A stretch of DNA of 64,000 nt from assembly GCF_000315915.1 (NCBI RefSeq), contig NC_020185.1:496001-560000 (forward strand), read 5' to 3'. Below the pieces are notes generated by a model. It did no database searches. It had not been told where the DNA came from and saw only the letters and a program-made list of their open reading frames with translations. A program made the position numbers and the translations under genes. This document shows, one piece after another, positions 40,779 to 51,629 of the stretch (position 1 is its first letter; each line of letters begins with the position of its first letter). This DNA is from Henningerozyma blattae CBS 6284 (taxonomy: Eukaryota; Ascomycota; Saccharomycetes; Saccharomycetales; Saccharomycetaceae).

Positions 40779-41273
40779 ATGTCTAGTACACAGTTAGAAA
40801 ACATATATGCTCCATTATATGCCCCATTCTTTGGGTTTGCAGGTTGTGCATTTGCAATGATCTTATCATGTATCGGTGCCGGTATTGGTACTGCAAAGTC
40901 TGGCTTGGGTATTTCAGGTATTGGTACCTTCAAACCTGAATTGATTATGAAATCTTTAATTCCTGTTGTTATGTCAGGTATTTTGGCCATTTATGGGTTA
41001 GTTGTCGCTGTTTTAATTGCCGGTAACATTTCTCCAAGCGAAGAATATACTTTATTCAATGGGTTTATGCATTTAGGATGTGGGTTATGTGTAGGTTTTG
41101 CTTGTTTAAGTAGTGGTTATGCTATTGGGATAGTAGGTGATGTTGGTGTAAGGAAATTTATGCATCAACCAAGATTGTTCGTTGGTATCGTTTTAATCTT
41201 AATTTTCAGTGAAGTTTTAGGCTTATATGGTATGATTATTGCTTTGATTATGAACACTCGTGGTAGTGAATGA
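40779..41273 (+). CDS. VMA11: V-ATPase V0 subunit c' (Vma11)
   Basis: Proteolipid of the vacuolar H+-ATPase membrane rotor. Its 164 residues equal S. cerevisiae Vma11. Four membrane spans lie at about 14-35, 58-81, 97-119 and 132-156. The proton-carrying glutamate is E145 in the last span ([10 protein letters not shown]). Vma11-specific text such as [21 protein letters not shown] and the ending MNTRGSE distinguishes it from subunit c (Vma3). In S. cerevisiae c' is needed once per ring and for Vma21-dependent assembly. It is convergent with RVB2, as YPL234C/YPL235W are. Confidence 0.96.
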   Translation: MSSTQLENIYAPLYAPFFGFAGCAFAMILSCIGAGIGTAKSGLGISGIGTFKPELIMKSLIPVVMSGILAIYGLVVAVLIAGNISPSEEYTLFNGFMHLGCGLCVGFACLSSGYAIGIVGDVGVRKFMHQPRLFVGIVLILIFSEVLGLYGMIIALIMNTRGSE

Positions 41274-41594
41274 TTTATTTCCCTCTTCTCATAACATCCA
41301 ACATTCTTCTTTCATTCTCTATTCTATTTTTTTAATACATAATATGAAAATAGTACATGGCTTTATATACTGTAATTTAATATTTTTAATAGAAAAAAAA
41401 TAACGTAAAAACCAAATCATCTAACTGCTTCATTTTTTATAACTCGAAGTCAACCATTCCAAACATAAGATAAATTCAAACAAATATTGTCTTAAAAAGA
41501 AGTTATTTATGCTATAAATGTACAAATCAAATATATTTTTTTTTCATATTTGAAGATAGTTATGAATATAGTAAGTTATTTATTTGTTTCCAGA
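41274..41594. other. convergent interval VMA11/RVB2
   Basis: This 321-bp AT-rich spacer between converging genes has T- and A-runs; nothing else is seen. Confidence 0.6.
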
Positions 41595-43055
<1,461 letters not shown>

Positions 43056-43296
43056 TCAACAATAATTTTGAATGTTTTATCTAGCTATTTTTAACTATTT
43101 TTATATCAAAATATTATTTTTTTTAAATTTAAATTCATTAAGAAAAAAAAAAGAATTCCGGAAACCATGTGACGCTCCCGAATAATTTCAATTAAGGATA
43201 ATATAAAAACATTATAAAGTGATGAGTATTTAGAAAGAGATTGACCTCTACTAGAGAAGTATAAGCAATCTAAGGTCCATAAAATATATATTGAAA

Positions 43297-44538
43297 ATGG
43301 AAACACTAATTAACTTATCTAACCTGCTATGCTGTGGCTGTTTGGAAATTTATTACAAATCATATGTCCATCTTAATGGAAAACGATACGAAATAGTTAA
43401 ATTGTTAGGGGAAGGAAGTTATTCATTCGTTTACTTAGCTCAAATCTTAGAACATATGTCCAGTCGAAGATTCAGTATCACAACACAAGTCTCATTTTTT
43501 GATAGTGTGGTTCATTCATATGCTTTAAAAAAGGTTGTTTGTCCTGCAGAAAACTTAACATTAGCATACAAATATTTGCAAGAAATTCACAATTATAAAC
43601 GATTCCAATGTGGATACATTGTTCCTTGTTTGGACTCACAAGTCATACAAGAGAAAAATGGTAACAAGACTATTTGGATGGTATTCCCATATTATCCATT
43701 AGGGTCTTTACAACAAGTGGTGGACAGACATATGCTGGAAGGCACATTTATCTCTGAGTCCGAAGCTATTCGCATTATGATTGGTATCTTGAAAGGTGTG
43801 CTCAGGTTACATTCACCGATGTCTCCAATTCCCAACATTAATACAAATGGTAATACTCATAATTACATAATAAACTCTTCGGATAGTCAAAGTAACAATG
43901 GTGATATAACAAACGATACAACAATGGACAGTACATTGTTGGGGGACCAAGATTTATTACTATTTCCAGAAATAGGTGAAAGTACCTTGCTGTTGGAAAG
44001 TTCCTTAATGGAGCTCGATACCATGCTTTCAGACACTCCACCTACACCAGTGGACCCTAAAACCCCATATGCTCACCGAGATTTAACACCTTCAAATATC
44101 CTGTTTGCTTCCGACGGATATCCAATTCTATCAGATCTAGGATCCTGTATACCTGCTAATGTCTCGATCACTACTAATTCGCAATTAATTAAATGGAAAG
44201 ACTGGATTGCCGAGAGTTGCACATTGCCATATACTGCCCCGGAGATCCTTAACATCAGATTAAATTCACATATCACCACGAAATCAGATATCTGGTCTGT
44301 TGGGTGTATCTTCTATTGCATATTATTTGGAATATCACCTTTCGAAAGAGAGGAACAACTACGCGGAGCTTCCATCACTTATGCTCTATCAACGGGCCAT
44401 TATTCCTTCCCATCACAGAACAGGTATTCTAATGACCTACTAAACGTTATTAAAGCTTGTCTTCAGATAGATCCTACTGCTCGACCCTCTGCAGACACTC
44501 TTTTTCAACAACTAGAAACGTTGTCTCACACATCTTGA
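43297..44538 (+). CDS. ENV7: vacuolar membrane Ser/Thr kinase Env7 (STK16/NAK family)
   Basis: Palmitoylated protein kinase of the vacuole membrane; in S. cerevisiae it limits homotypic vacuole fusion. N-terminal cysteines C12, C13 and C15 (LLCCGCLE) match the palmitoylation site. Kinase motifs are GEGSYSFV starting at G38, ATP lysine in ALKK near 78, HRDLTPSN at 260-267, DLG (not DFG) at 280-282, and APE within YTAPEIL. Between the N-lobe/C-lobe helices and HRD there is an Asn/Ser/Asp-rich insert of about 70 residues (about 185-255), which explains 413 residues against 364. The ATG at 43297 is the first; the frame before it starts only with TTG. Confidence 0.9.
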   Translation: METLINLSNLLCCGCLEIYYKSYVHLNGKRYEIVKLLGEGSYSFVYLAQILEHMSSRRFSITTQVSFFDSVVHSYALKKVVCPAENLTLAYKYLQEIHNYKRFQCGYIVPCLDSQVIQEKNGNKTIWMVFPYYPLGSLQQVVDRHMLEGTFISESEAIRIMIGILKGVLRLHSPMSPIPNINTNGNTHNYIINSSDSQSNNGDITNDTTMDSTLLGDQDLLLFPEIGESTLLLESSLMELDTMLSDTPPTPVDPKTPYAHRDLTPSNILFASDGYPILSDLGSCIPANVSITTNSQLIKWKDWIAESCTLPYTAPEILNIRLNSHITTKSDIWSVGCIFYCILFGISPFEREEQLRGASITYALSTGHYSFPSQNRYSNDLLNVIKACLQIDPTARPSADTLFQQLETLSHTS

Positions 44539-46416
44539 ACCTTTGATGCCTGCACAAGATCCCCTAACTGATCGATATACCGTATCCCCACCGTTACCAG
44601 AATAATCCAGTTCTATTCTTGACTGTAATTTTTCTTTTTCTTTTTCTTCGTTCTTTTTTTCTTTTTCATTTTTATTCTAATTTTATTTTTGATTTCAATT
44701 CTAACTCTACATTTTTTTTATTTTCACATGGCATTGTTCTTCCCAATACAGTATAGAATATTATTTGACACGTCTATATTAACTGAATAAAAATAAATGA
44801 TAATTAAATTAGAACATTCTCCATCTCTCCTGTTAAATGGGTAAAGATTCCTTCGATAAAAAAAGATCACTCAGAGTCGGTCGCGGCGTCCGAACGACCT
44901 GAGCCGTAATTTCCAGAAAAGGCACCAGCCGCTCACTAAAGATAAATAAAACAAACCCTGTAATAGGAACAGCCAATTTTTAAACCACTCTCCTTCTTTC
45001 AAGGTTTCCCGGAATAGGACTCGATGCTATTTTAGTAATACGAACTACGGAGTTGTACGTCTATTGTGTCAAATCACCCACTCTCATCTTCTACTATTAT
45101 TAACCTCCTATTTGTAAAAATAGACAGAGCACCCTGGCAATCTTACCGTTTTGCGAGCATCGCTACTCGTAACGCTCGAGCACTATAGGAACATTTACTA
45201 AAGCGTCCTGTGACTTTAGCGATCGACTTTTGTCTATTTGAGGATAACCGAACCCACTTGCCCTATGCGGTGTCACAAATGACAAGGGTGTACATTAGGA
45301 AACGGTAACGAAATGACAACGTCATCACGACCAACGGATATCGAGCTACAGAAGAATGAGTGTGTTCTACTCTGGGCATGCCTTGCATAGATCTTAAGAC
45401 CCGTTATCTACATGGCGTTCTTAGTCGAGTAACTTGGCATTGTGACAGGTAAACACAATGCTAGAAAATAAGGCAAATGACTGTTCAAGTATTGTGAGAA
45501 ATAGCATTTGATCGGAACTCATCGGTCATCTGTTTCAGAAGACGATATGTGTTTCAGTGATCGTTGTTCTCTTTTGCCAGTCTTGTGAGTGGCTCACTGC
45601 TCTTTTTAGTTCAAGTGTGTATGTGTTCCTTTTCCCAGCACTATTAATTAATAATCGTCACTTACGAGTAGTTCCGAAATAATAAGTGTCACTCATTTGT
45701 TTCCTTAGCGAAGGCTTGTGAATGCAAGCAACCTTCAGTATTAATGACTTGTCCTGTTCGAAATTGGATTTTATATTATGTTGATTAATTCTTCATTACT
45801 ATGGTTGTTTACCATTTAATTTTTGTGAGACCCTCAAGACTTATTACACAACCATTACGCTATATAATAATATTTTTACTATTTTGCATTGCAACGTATT
45901 CTTTTATTTTTTTAAAGCTATATTTGATGCGCTTTGATTCCTATTGGGGAAATTTTGTATCTCTATACTTAGAAAATATTATGACTTTTGTAAGGTTATG
46001 ATGATCACTTTGTATATAACTGAAGATAAATGGTCGATCCTTTGAACTAGTTCCTACGACGATGCTGCCTGTCCGTTGATTGGAGTTTTTGCTCAAGCAT
46101 CTTGTTATATATCTCAATTATAATTTCTCTTCATCATAAATATTATACTACCCACACTTTACATAACCATCTCTATTATTGCGTTACTTTCGATCGTTGC
46201 TTAATTGGCTTTTCCTTTGTTCTACTAATTTAATATTTATTTCTAGATTTAACTTCCACCTACAATTAGATTATAATATATACCCTTGATCTTCTACTTA
46301 AAAGAAAATTAATTGTCCTACACAAAAATTAATATACAAAAAAAAAATTAAAAACAATATTATCCCATATAACAATATAACAATATAACAACATCAATAA
46401 ACATTGCATCTTACAA
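44539..46416. other. 1.9 kb gene-free interval, unusually GC-rich core
   Basis: After the ENV7 stop there is a pyrimidine-rich stretch (about 44620-44720). From about 44830 to 45780 the composition rises to roughly 40% GC by hand count of 60-base lines (range about 32-57%), well above other spacers here. It contains many hairpin-capable arms, for example GGTCG...CGACC within 44875-44910. No long ORF is seen, only an AT-rich chance frame at 45801-46001, and no tRNA boxes. Options are a structured long non-coding RNA, an extended regulated promoter for the gene at 46417, or an eroded gene. Confidence 0.5.
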
Positions 46417-47064
46417 ATGAGCGAACTAACACAATCTACTTTTAAAAGTTATCAATACTGTGCCGAGAAAGATGTTCCAGGTTACAATGATTGCCCAGAT
46501 TATTTATTTCAATTATTACCATCTTCAAAATTGAGAGAGAAGAAAAAAAGAATCAGATTAAGTGTCAAAACACCAACTGGAAATCGTAACTTGATTTCTA
46601 CTCAAGCACCACCACCACCATCTAAAAGATACAGTTCGAGAAAATCAAGTTTAAAACTACCACCAACTCCAGAGGGAACACCAATCACTTTGGAAAAATC
46701 TGTATTTGAATCAGTCTCTGAAAATTCAAGTGATGATTCATTAAGTGGGAAATACACACCATCACCAATGTCACTAACTATCTGTTTAACAGAAACCGAA
46801 ATTAAAGATAAATTAGCTCAATTTTTAAAATTATCTAATAAATTATCTGCCAAGGAATTCAATTATTACAAGAATAAATTATTCACTAATTTGAAAAATT
46901 ATTTGGATGATCAAACAACTAGATATGTATTGACCTTATTTTTTGAAGAAATAGCTGATAAAAATCAAGCGGAAGCTTTATTACAAGATTGGATGGTCAC
47001 TGACATGGGCGTTGGTGAATGGTCTCCATCCTTACTAAAATTGTATAGAAACTTATGCTATTAA
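46417..47064 (+). CDS. conserved-looking 215-residue protein, function unknown
   Basis: I do not recognise this protein with confidence. It begins MSELTQSTFKSYQYCAEKDV and has a proline-containing segment GYNDCPDYLFQLLP near 22-35. A basic patch (REKKKRIRLSVKTP) and a Pro/Ser-rich middle with APPPPSKR and LPPTPEGTP follow. The helical C-terminal domain (about 120-215) contains DKLAQFLKLSNKL, TRYVLTLFFEEIAD and DWMVTDMGVGEWSPSLL, and looks like a folded conserved unit. By gene order and orientation the best S. cerevisiae candidate is ADD37 (YMR184W, 198 residues, implicated in ER-associated degradation); the YMR181C/YPL229W family is less likely because it lies on the other strand. The 1.9 kb spacer upstream hints at complex regulation. 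Confidence 0.75.
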   Translation: MSELTQSTFKSYQYCAEKDVPGYNDCPDYLFQLLPSSKLREKKKRIRLSVKTPTGNRNLISTQAPPPPSKRYSSRKSSLKLPPTPEGTPITLEKSVFESVSENSSDDSLSGKYTPSPMSLTICLTETEIKDKLAQFLKLSNKLSAKEFNYYKNKLFTNLKNYLDDQTTRYVLTLFFEEIADKNQAEALLQDWMVTDMGVGEWSPSLLKLYRNLCY

Positions 47065-48042
47065 ACTTCTTAACAGTTTCTTTTATCCATTTTGTTTATC
47101 TAAAAAGACAATATCATTAAGCCAAACTCAATGGAATTATAATTATAACCAGAATCTTTCTTCCATGGAAGTAAAGATTGAAGTACTTTTTTTTGGCATT
47201 CCAGAATGTCTCACCATTATATTACATACCTAACTACAACTTTACAGTGTCCACCCTACTATGAAGTACCTACTCTGCTACTTGGCACCTACCGCTACCT
47301 AGCACTTATTAATGTAGCTTACAGTAATCTACCTTTGCTAATAGCTAAACTTCCTGAATTAAAGATGTACTGCATTCCACATAAAAAATAAAACAAAAAC
47401 AAAACGAAACAGAATAAACAAAAGCATTAGGGCCTCATTTGTATTATTACTCTTTTGCTATACAGTTTTTTCAAATGAACCCTTTCATAACATATATACC
47501 TACATATTATCCATCTTTTTTTCACCACATTTATTTATATATTCGATAACATCCATAAACTTTCATTCACTACAATATTACTAATTAACGACATTTAAAA
47601 AACAACTGTAAAAAAATATTAATGAATCACAACAAATAGAAATAAAAAAAAGAAGTACAATACGAAACATGAATTAGTTATAGTATATAAATAATTATGT
47701 AGATTATTAAATTGCTTCATTTCAAAAAAAAGAATAAATAATCTGCATCTCATTCTTGAGAATCACTGTTAATAATAATTCAGTTCATTATAGTCTTGAA
47801 TAAATGATCATAAATATTAAATGGGTACAAAATGCTATTAGTATTATTATAATAGTTTTTTGTTGATTTTTGTTCCTGATATATTTATATATAATATGCA
47901 AAGAGTAATAGCAATAGTAAAAACAATAATGATTAATTAATTATTTTTTTTTGTTTATCTTTTGAGAGTGATTCTATTTCAGTTACGAAAAAAAATAGGA
48001 TTTAAAATATTTCTATATGAATGGAAATTAAATTTAGCTAAT
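47065..48042. other. convergent interval before SUI3 3' end
   Basis: This 978-bp interval lies between converging genes. A moderately GC block at about 47160-47390 carries a 61-codon plus-strand frame (47206-47391) with Tyr/Leu/Pro-rich product; I could not support it as a gene. The remainder is very AT-rich. Confidence 0.45.
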
Positions 48043-48903
48043 TTACATCTTTCTTCTCTTACCGACAGTAGCTTGGAAACCGGTCTTAATAGAGGAAACA
48101 GATCTGGTAGAACCACAACTCTTACAGACCAAGAAGAACAGTCTATTAGATTGTTCTTTCTTCAATTCAGTGTTAATACTCTTACAAGTCTTACATGTAA
48201 CATATTCCATAATATACCTTCTTAAAACACTTTCCATTTGTTTAGATTGAAACTTACCTTTGATAACTAATCTCTTTTGACCATCAACAGAACCTGAGGT
48301 ACCTAATTCAGCAAATAAATATTGAATTAAATGTTCAGTAGATCTTTGCAATTTTTCTGAAATATCTTCAATATTAGCAAAAATAGTTTTCTTACCATCA
48401 CGCAAACAAACTGGTGGTGGAATTTTGAATTTAGGACCTGATCTATCGCCCGCTAATTCAGGGTTGTTAGCTCTTAAAATAGTGAAAAATCTAGATAATA
48501 AATCTTGGTATGGTAGACCTATATCTTCTTGCAAAGTAGATTCATTAGATGGAGTTTCTTCTTTATTTTCATCAACAACAACACCAGCTTTAGCCAACTC
48601 TTTTTCAAATTCATCTAGATTAGCTTCCTTAGTCTTCTTCTTCTTTTTCTTCTTTAAACTTAATTCGCCCAAAGCTTCAGAGGCTTCATCAATTTCACCG
48701 TTAATAGCATCAGCGCTCTTAGAAGTTGACTTAGACTTCTTCTTCTTTTTCTTCATACCAGCAAATAAATCATCTTCATTTGATTCTGTGGCTGGCTTGT
48801 CAGAAGCAGTTTCATCGCAGTTTTCTGTAGCTACCTTCTTTGACTTCTTCTTCTTCTTTAAGGTTGGATCAAACCCCAATTCAGCTGCTAGATCACTGGA
48901 CAT
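48043..48903 (-). CDS. SUI3: translation initiation factor eIF2 beta (Sui3)
   Basis: Beta subunit of eIF2, which brings initiator tRNA to the 40S subunit; it binds eIF5 and eIF2B through its lysine blocks. The three N-terminal poly-Lys blocks are present (KKKKKSKK near 16, KKKKKKSK near 52, KKKKKKKTK near 82). The central eIF2-gamma-binding and IF2B domain contains [29 protein letters not shown] and [19 protein letters not shown]. The C-terminal zinc finger has C237, C240, C260 and C263. Length is 286 against 285 in S. cerevisiae. The ATG at 48903 opens [20 protein letters not shown]. Confidence 0.97.
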   Translation of the reverse strand: MSSDLAAELGFDPTLKKKKKSKKVATENCDETASDKPATESNEDDLFAGMKKKKKKSKSTSKSADAINGEIDEASEALGELSLKKKKKKKTKEANLDEFEKELAKAGVVVDENKEETPSNESTLQEDIGLPYQDLLSRFFTILRANNPELAGDRSGPKFKIPPPVCLRDGKKTIFANIEDISEKLQRSTEHLIQYLFAELGTSGSVDGQKRLVIKGKFQSKQMESVLRRYIMEYVTCKTCKSINTELKKEQSNRLFFLVCKSCGSTRSVSSIKTGFQATVGKRRKM

Positions 48904-49222
48904 TTTTCGTTAATAATTGTTTATATGTGAGGAATATATATATAAATTTTGACTAAAAGATATCTTTTTGTTCTCCAAATAGTTTAAGAAATACCAATAA
49001 ATTGGGAGTTCAAATTTCAATAAAACAATTACAATGATGGAGGGATTGTTATCTCTGAAGATATAGAAAATAAGTGTAGAACAGAACAAAAATCTACTAT
49101 AATATTTATATTTTTAAATTTCATTTTTTTTCACGCATTAGTTAATTTTATTTTTTTTCACTTCCTTTGCATCACTTTCGGTTAAAACAAGACAAATTAG
49201 TGAAGACCAAAAATTTTCATTT

Positions 49223-49235
49223 CGTGATAAATGAC
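49223..49235. promoter_or_regulatory. Abf1-like site
   Basis: CGTGATAAATGAC fits CGTNNNNNRYGAY, the reverse of the Abf1 consensus. It is 320 bp upstream of SUI3. Abf1 sites are common in translation-gene promoters; a single match is suggestive only. Confidence 0.4.
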
Positions 49236-49268
49236 GTGAAGAAGAAAAACCCGGGTAAGGCCGCGTAA

Positions 49269-49287
49269 AGATTTTGACTCAAAATCT
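49269..49287. promoter_or_regulatory. 19-bp palindrome containing Gcn4 site TGACTCA
   Basis: AGATTTTGA and TCAAAATCT form perfect inverted arms around a central C, with TGACTCA (49275-49281) at the middle, the optimal Gcn4/AP-1 half-site arrangement. It is about 370 bp upstream of the SUI3 ATG and about 900 bp from IQG1. Confidence 0.5.
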
Positions 49288-50180
49288 CGGAGTTATAAAT
49301 CTAGAATGCTCATATAAGATTTGCCATTACCATAGCAAATATAATAAAGATAGAACGATTTATTAGACTAGAACAGAGATAGCTCCAACACCTTTAAAAA
49401 AGCTGCCCAATTACTGATTGTTTTGAGAATGTGTCATTTTACACAAACAAATTTCAGAAGAAATCCAAAGGTATAACCCCAAGGAGATGTATCATATACT
49501 GAATAAATTAAGAAAGTGAGAAAAATTATGACTTATAGAAAATTTAATAGAAAGCAGGCCTAAATTCTTTTAAAAATAAAATAGTCCTAAAGATTTACTT
49601 TAAATTTTTAGCGAAATATAGAACATATCCTAGTTTGTAAAGGACACATTTCATTAGTATATTATTTAGTTTGCTAGCCGCTAGCAAAAATTAATAATAA
49701 GAATAATTAACGTTTTTGAAAATCCTAGATGCCGTCACTCTGCAATCCTAAAACCCTTTTCAACCTTTTAAAAACTGATCCGTCAGTATAATGTTTCCGA
49801 ATATAATTCTCACGTGATTTATTTCCATTTTAGGCTTTGTTTTTCAATTTTACTATCTTTTCCAGATCTGGTTAAACATAAACAATGTCGCATCAATTTG
49901 TTCCCAATTTGAAAAAAAAAATAGTTAGCTCGTCCCTATTATGAACATTAATGGAGCCCCAAACATTCAATATCAATCATTTAAATTTAGATTTTATTTG
50001 TTTTCCCAAATATTCAGATTTTGATAGATTGAAATTATATTAAAACATATAACTCATACTTATTTTTTATACTAAGAAACGAGAATATTTCCTCCCAGAA
50101 ACAATCAAGTCAAAAAGAATAATACAACTAAATATTTCCTATTATTCTACTAACAAATCCACTTATAACATTAGTATATA

Positions 50181-51597
50181 ATGGTTGCGTTAAATGGATC
50201 ACCAACACGATCCACAAATAACGCTTTCATCAACAGGTACATTGAAACCCTTGGGGATAGTAATAACCAAGATTCATCTCCATTAAAGCAGCTTTCAACT
50301 TCAAAAGTGAATTCAAATAACCTATTTTCAAATATAAAATCCCATCATGATCAAACTCAGCTTGAATCAGATAAGGAAAACACGCCTATCTCATCTCCAA
50401 TAAGAACTAAATCAGAATCACCATTTAAATCTAACCTTTTTATGTTAAATGATTCAAAAAATAATCTTTTGAATAACACCAATTCCACCTTGAAAACTCA
50501 ATCCAAGAAGGGATCATCACCTTTTCAAAATATAACCAACACTGAAAGAGTAACTCCGAGCAAGTTAACAGCTACAACAGCTACCTCAAACAAATTAACC
50601 TCTAGTGTAAAGAAAAATCCTTTTATTACTAACGATGAAACTAATTCATTAAACTCTACAACTCTCCGTAAGCAATTATTCGATGTCTCCAAATTGACAA
50701 AAGAAGAGACAAAATACTATGAATTCTTGTGTCGAGTTGGTGAAATCAAGAAATGGATAGAACAAGTAATCGATGAGAAACTTCCTTCTGAAGTTGATAT
50801 GTGCACTGGTGATTGTATGAGAAATGGTATTTATCTTGCTAAGGTTACTCAAAAGATCAACCCAAATCTAGTTTCATCTGTATATATTGGAAATAATAAG
50901 CTAGAATTTAAGCATACCCAGAATATCAATGCCTTCTTTTCTTTAACAGAACTCGTTGGGGTTCCAGACTCTTTCAGATTTGAACTACAAGATCTTTATA
51001 ATAAAAAAGATTTGCCACAAGTTTTTGAAAGCATTCATATTTTAATTTCAATGATCAATAGAAAATGGCCAAATCAGACCCCTAAATTAACAAATCTTTC
51101 TGGTACGTTAAATTTTACAAAGGAAGACTTTAAGAAGTGTAGGAGAGCATGGCCAAGGATTCGTGATTTTAAATCATTAAACGCAAGCCCTGATTCTTCT
51201 CCAATAAGCAAACAGAGTGATTCACCAATTTCAAAAGGCTTAATATCAGACTTCAGTAATTATAAAAGAATAAAATCTGCAGATTTTGAAAATAAGAATT
51301 TAATGTTGGAAGAACATGAAGGGCCAAGAGTGTCTCCAAGCAAGCTGAAAAAAAGTCCTGCTAGGCTATTTAAAAAGAGTAACGTAAAGGAAGCAATAGT
51401 CCAAACTGAATATGATACTGAAATTGAAGAAGAGCTAAGCGAGACAGATAAAGAAGTTGAGGATGAACAAGAAGAAAAGCAGCTGCAAAAATCCAAACGG
51501 ATATTCAAAAAAGACGATATTACTATGGATTCTGAAGATAAAGAAGAANNNNNNNAAGAAGAAGAAGAAGAAGAAGAAGAAGAAGAAGAAGAAGAAG

Positions 51598-51629
<32 letters not shown>

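Larger units (their letters stand above)
48904..50180. other. 1.3 kb divergent promoter region SUI3/IQG1
   Basis: It contains an Abf1-like site and a perfect 19-bp palindrome with a Gcn4 box on the SUI3 side. A CTCACGTGAT E-box lies near 49812 and a TACTAAC sequence at 50147 before IQG1. No matching 5' splice site is seen upstream of the latter, so no intron is called. No ORF is supported. Confidence 0.5.

Noticed and set aside
45801..46001. 66-codon frame in the large gap after ENV7
   Set aside because: Phe/Ile/Leu-rich and located in the most AT-rich part of the gap; no support as a gene.
49785..49825. TTTCCGAA next to CACGTGAT, resembling centromere elements CDEIII and CDEI
   Set aside because: They are only about 15 bp apart, with no AT-rich spacer of about 80 bp between them, so they cannot form a point centromere.
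50147..50175. TACTAAC followed by AG before IQG1, resembling an intron end
   Set aside because: No GTATGT-like 5' splice site is seen upstream, and IQG1 has a good ATG of its own.
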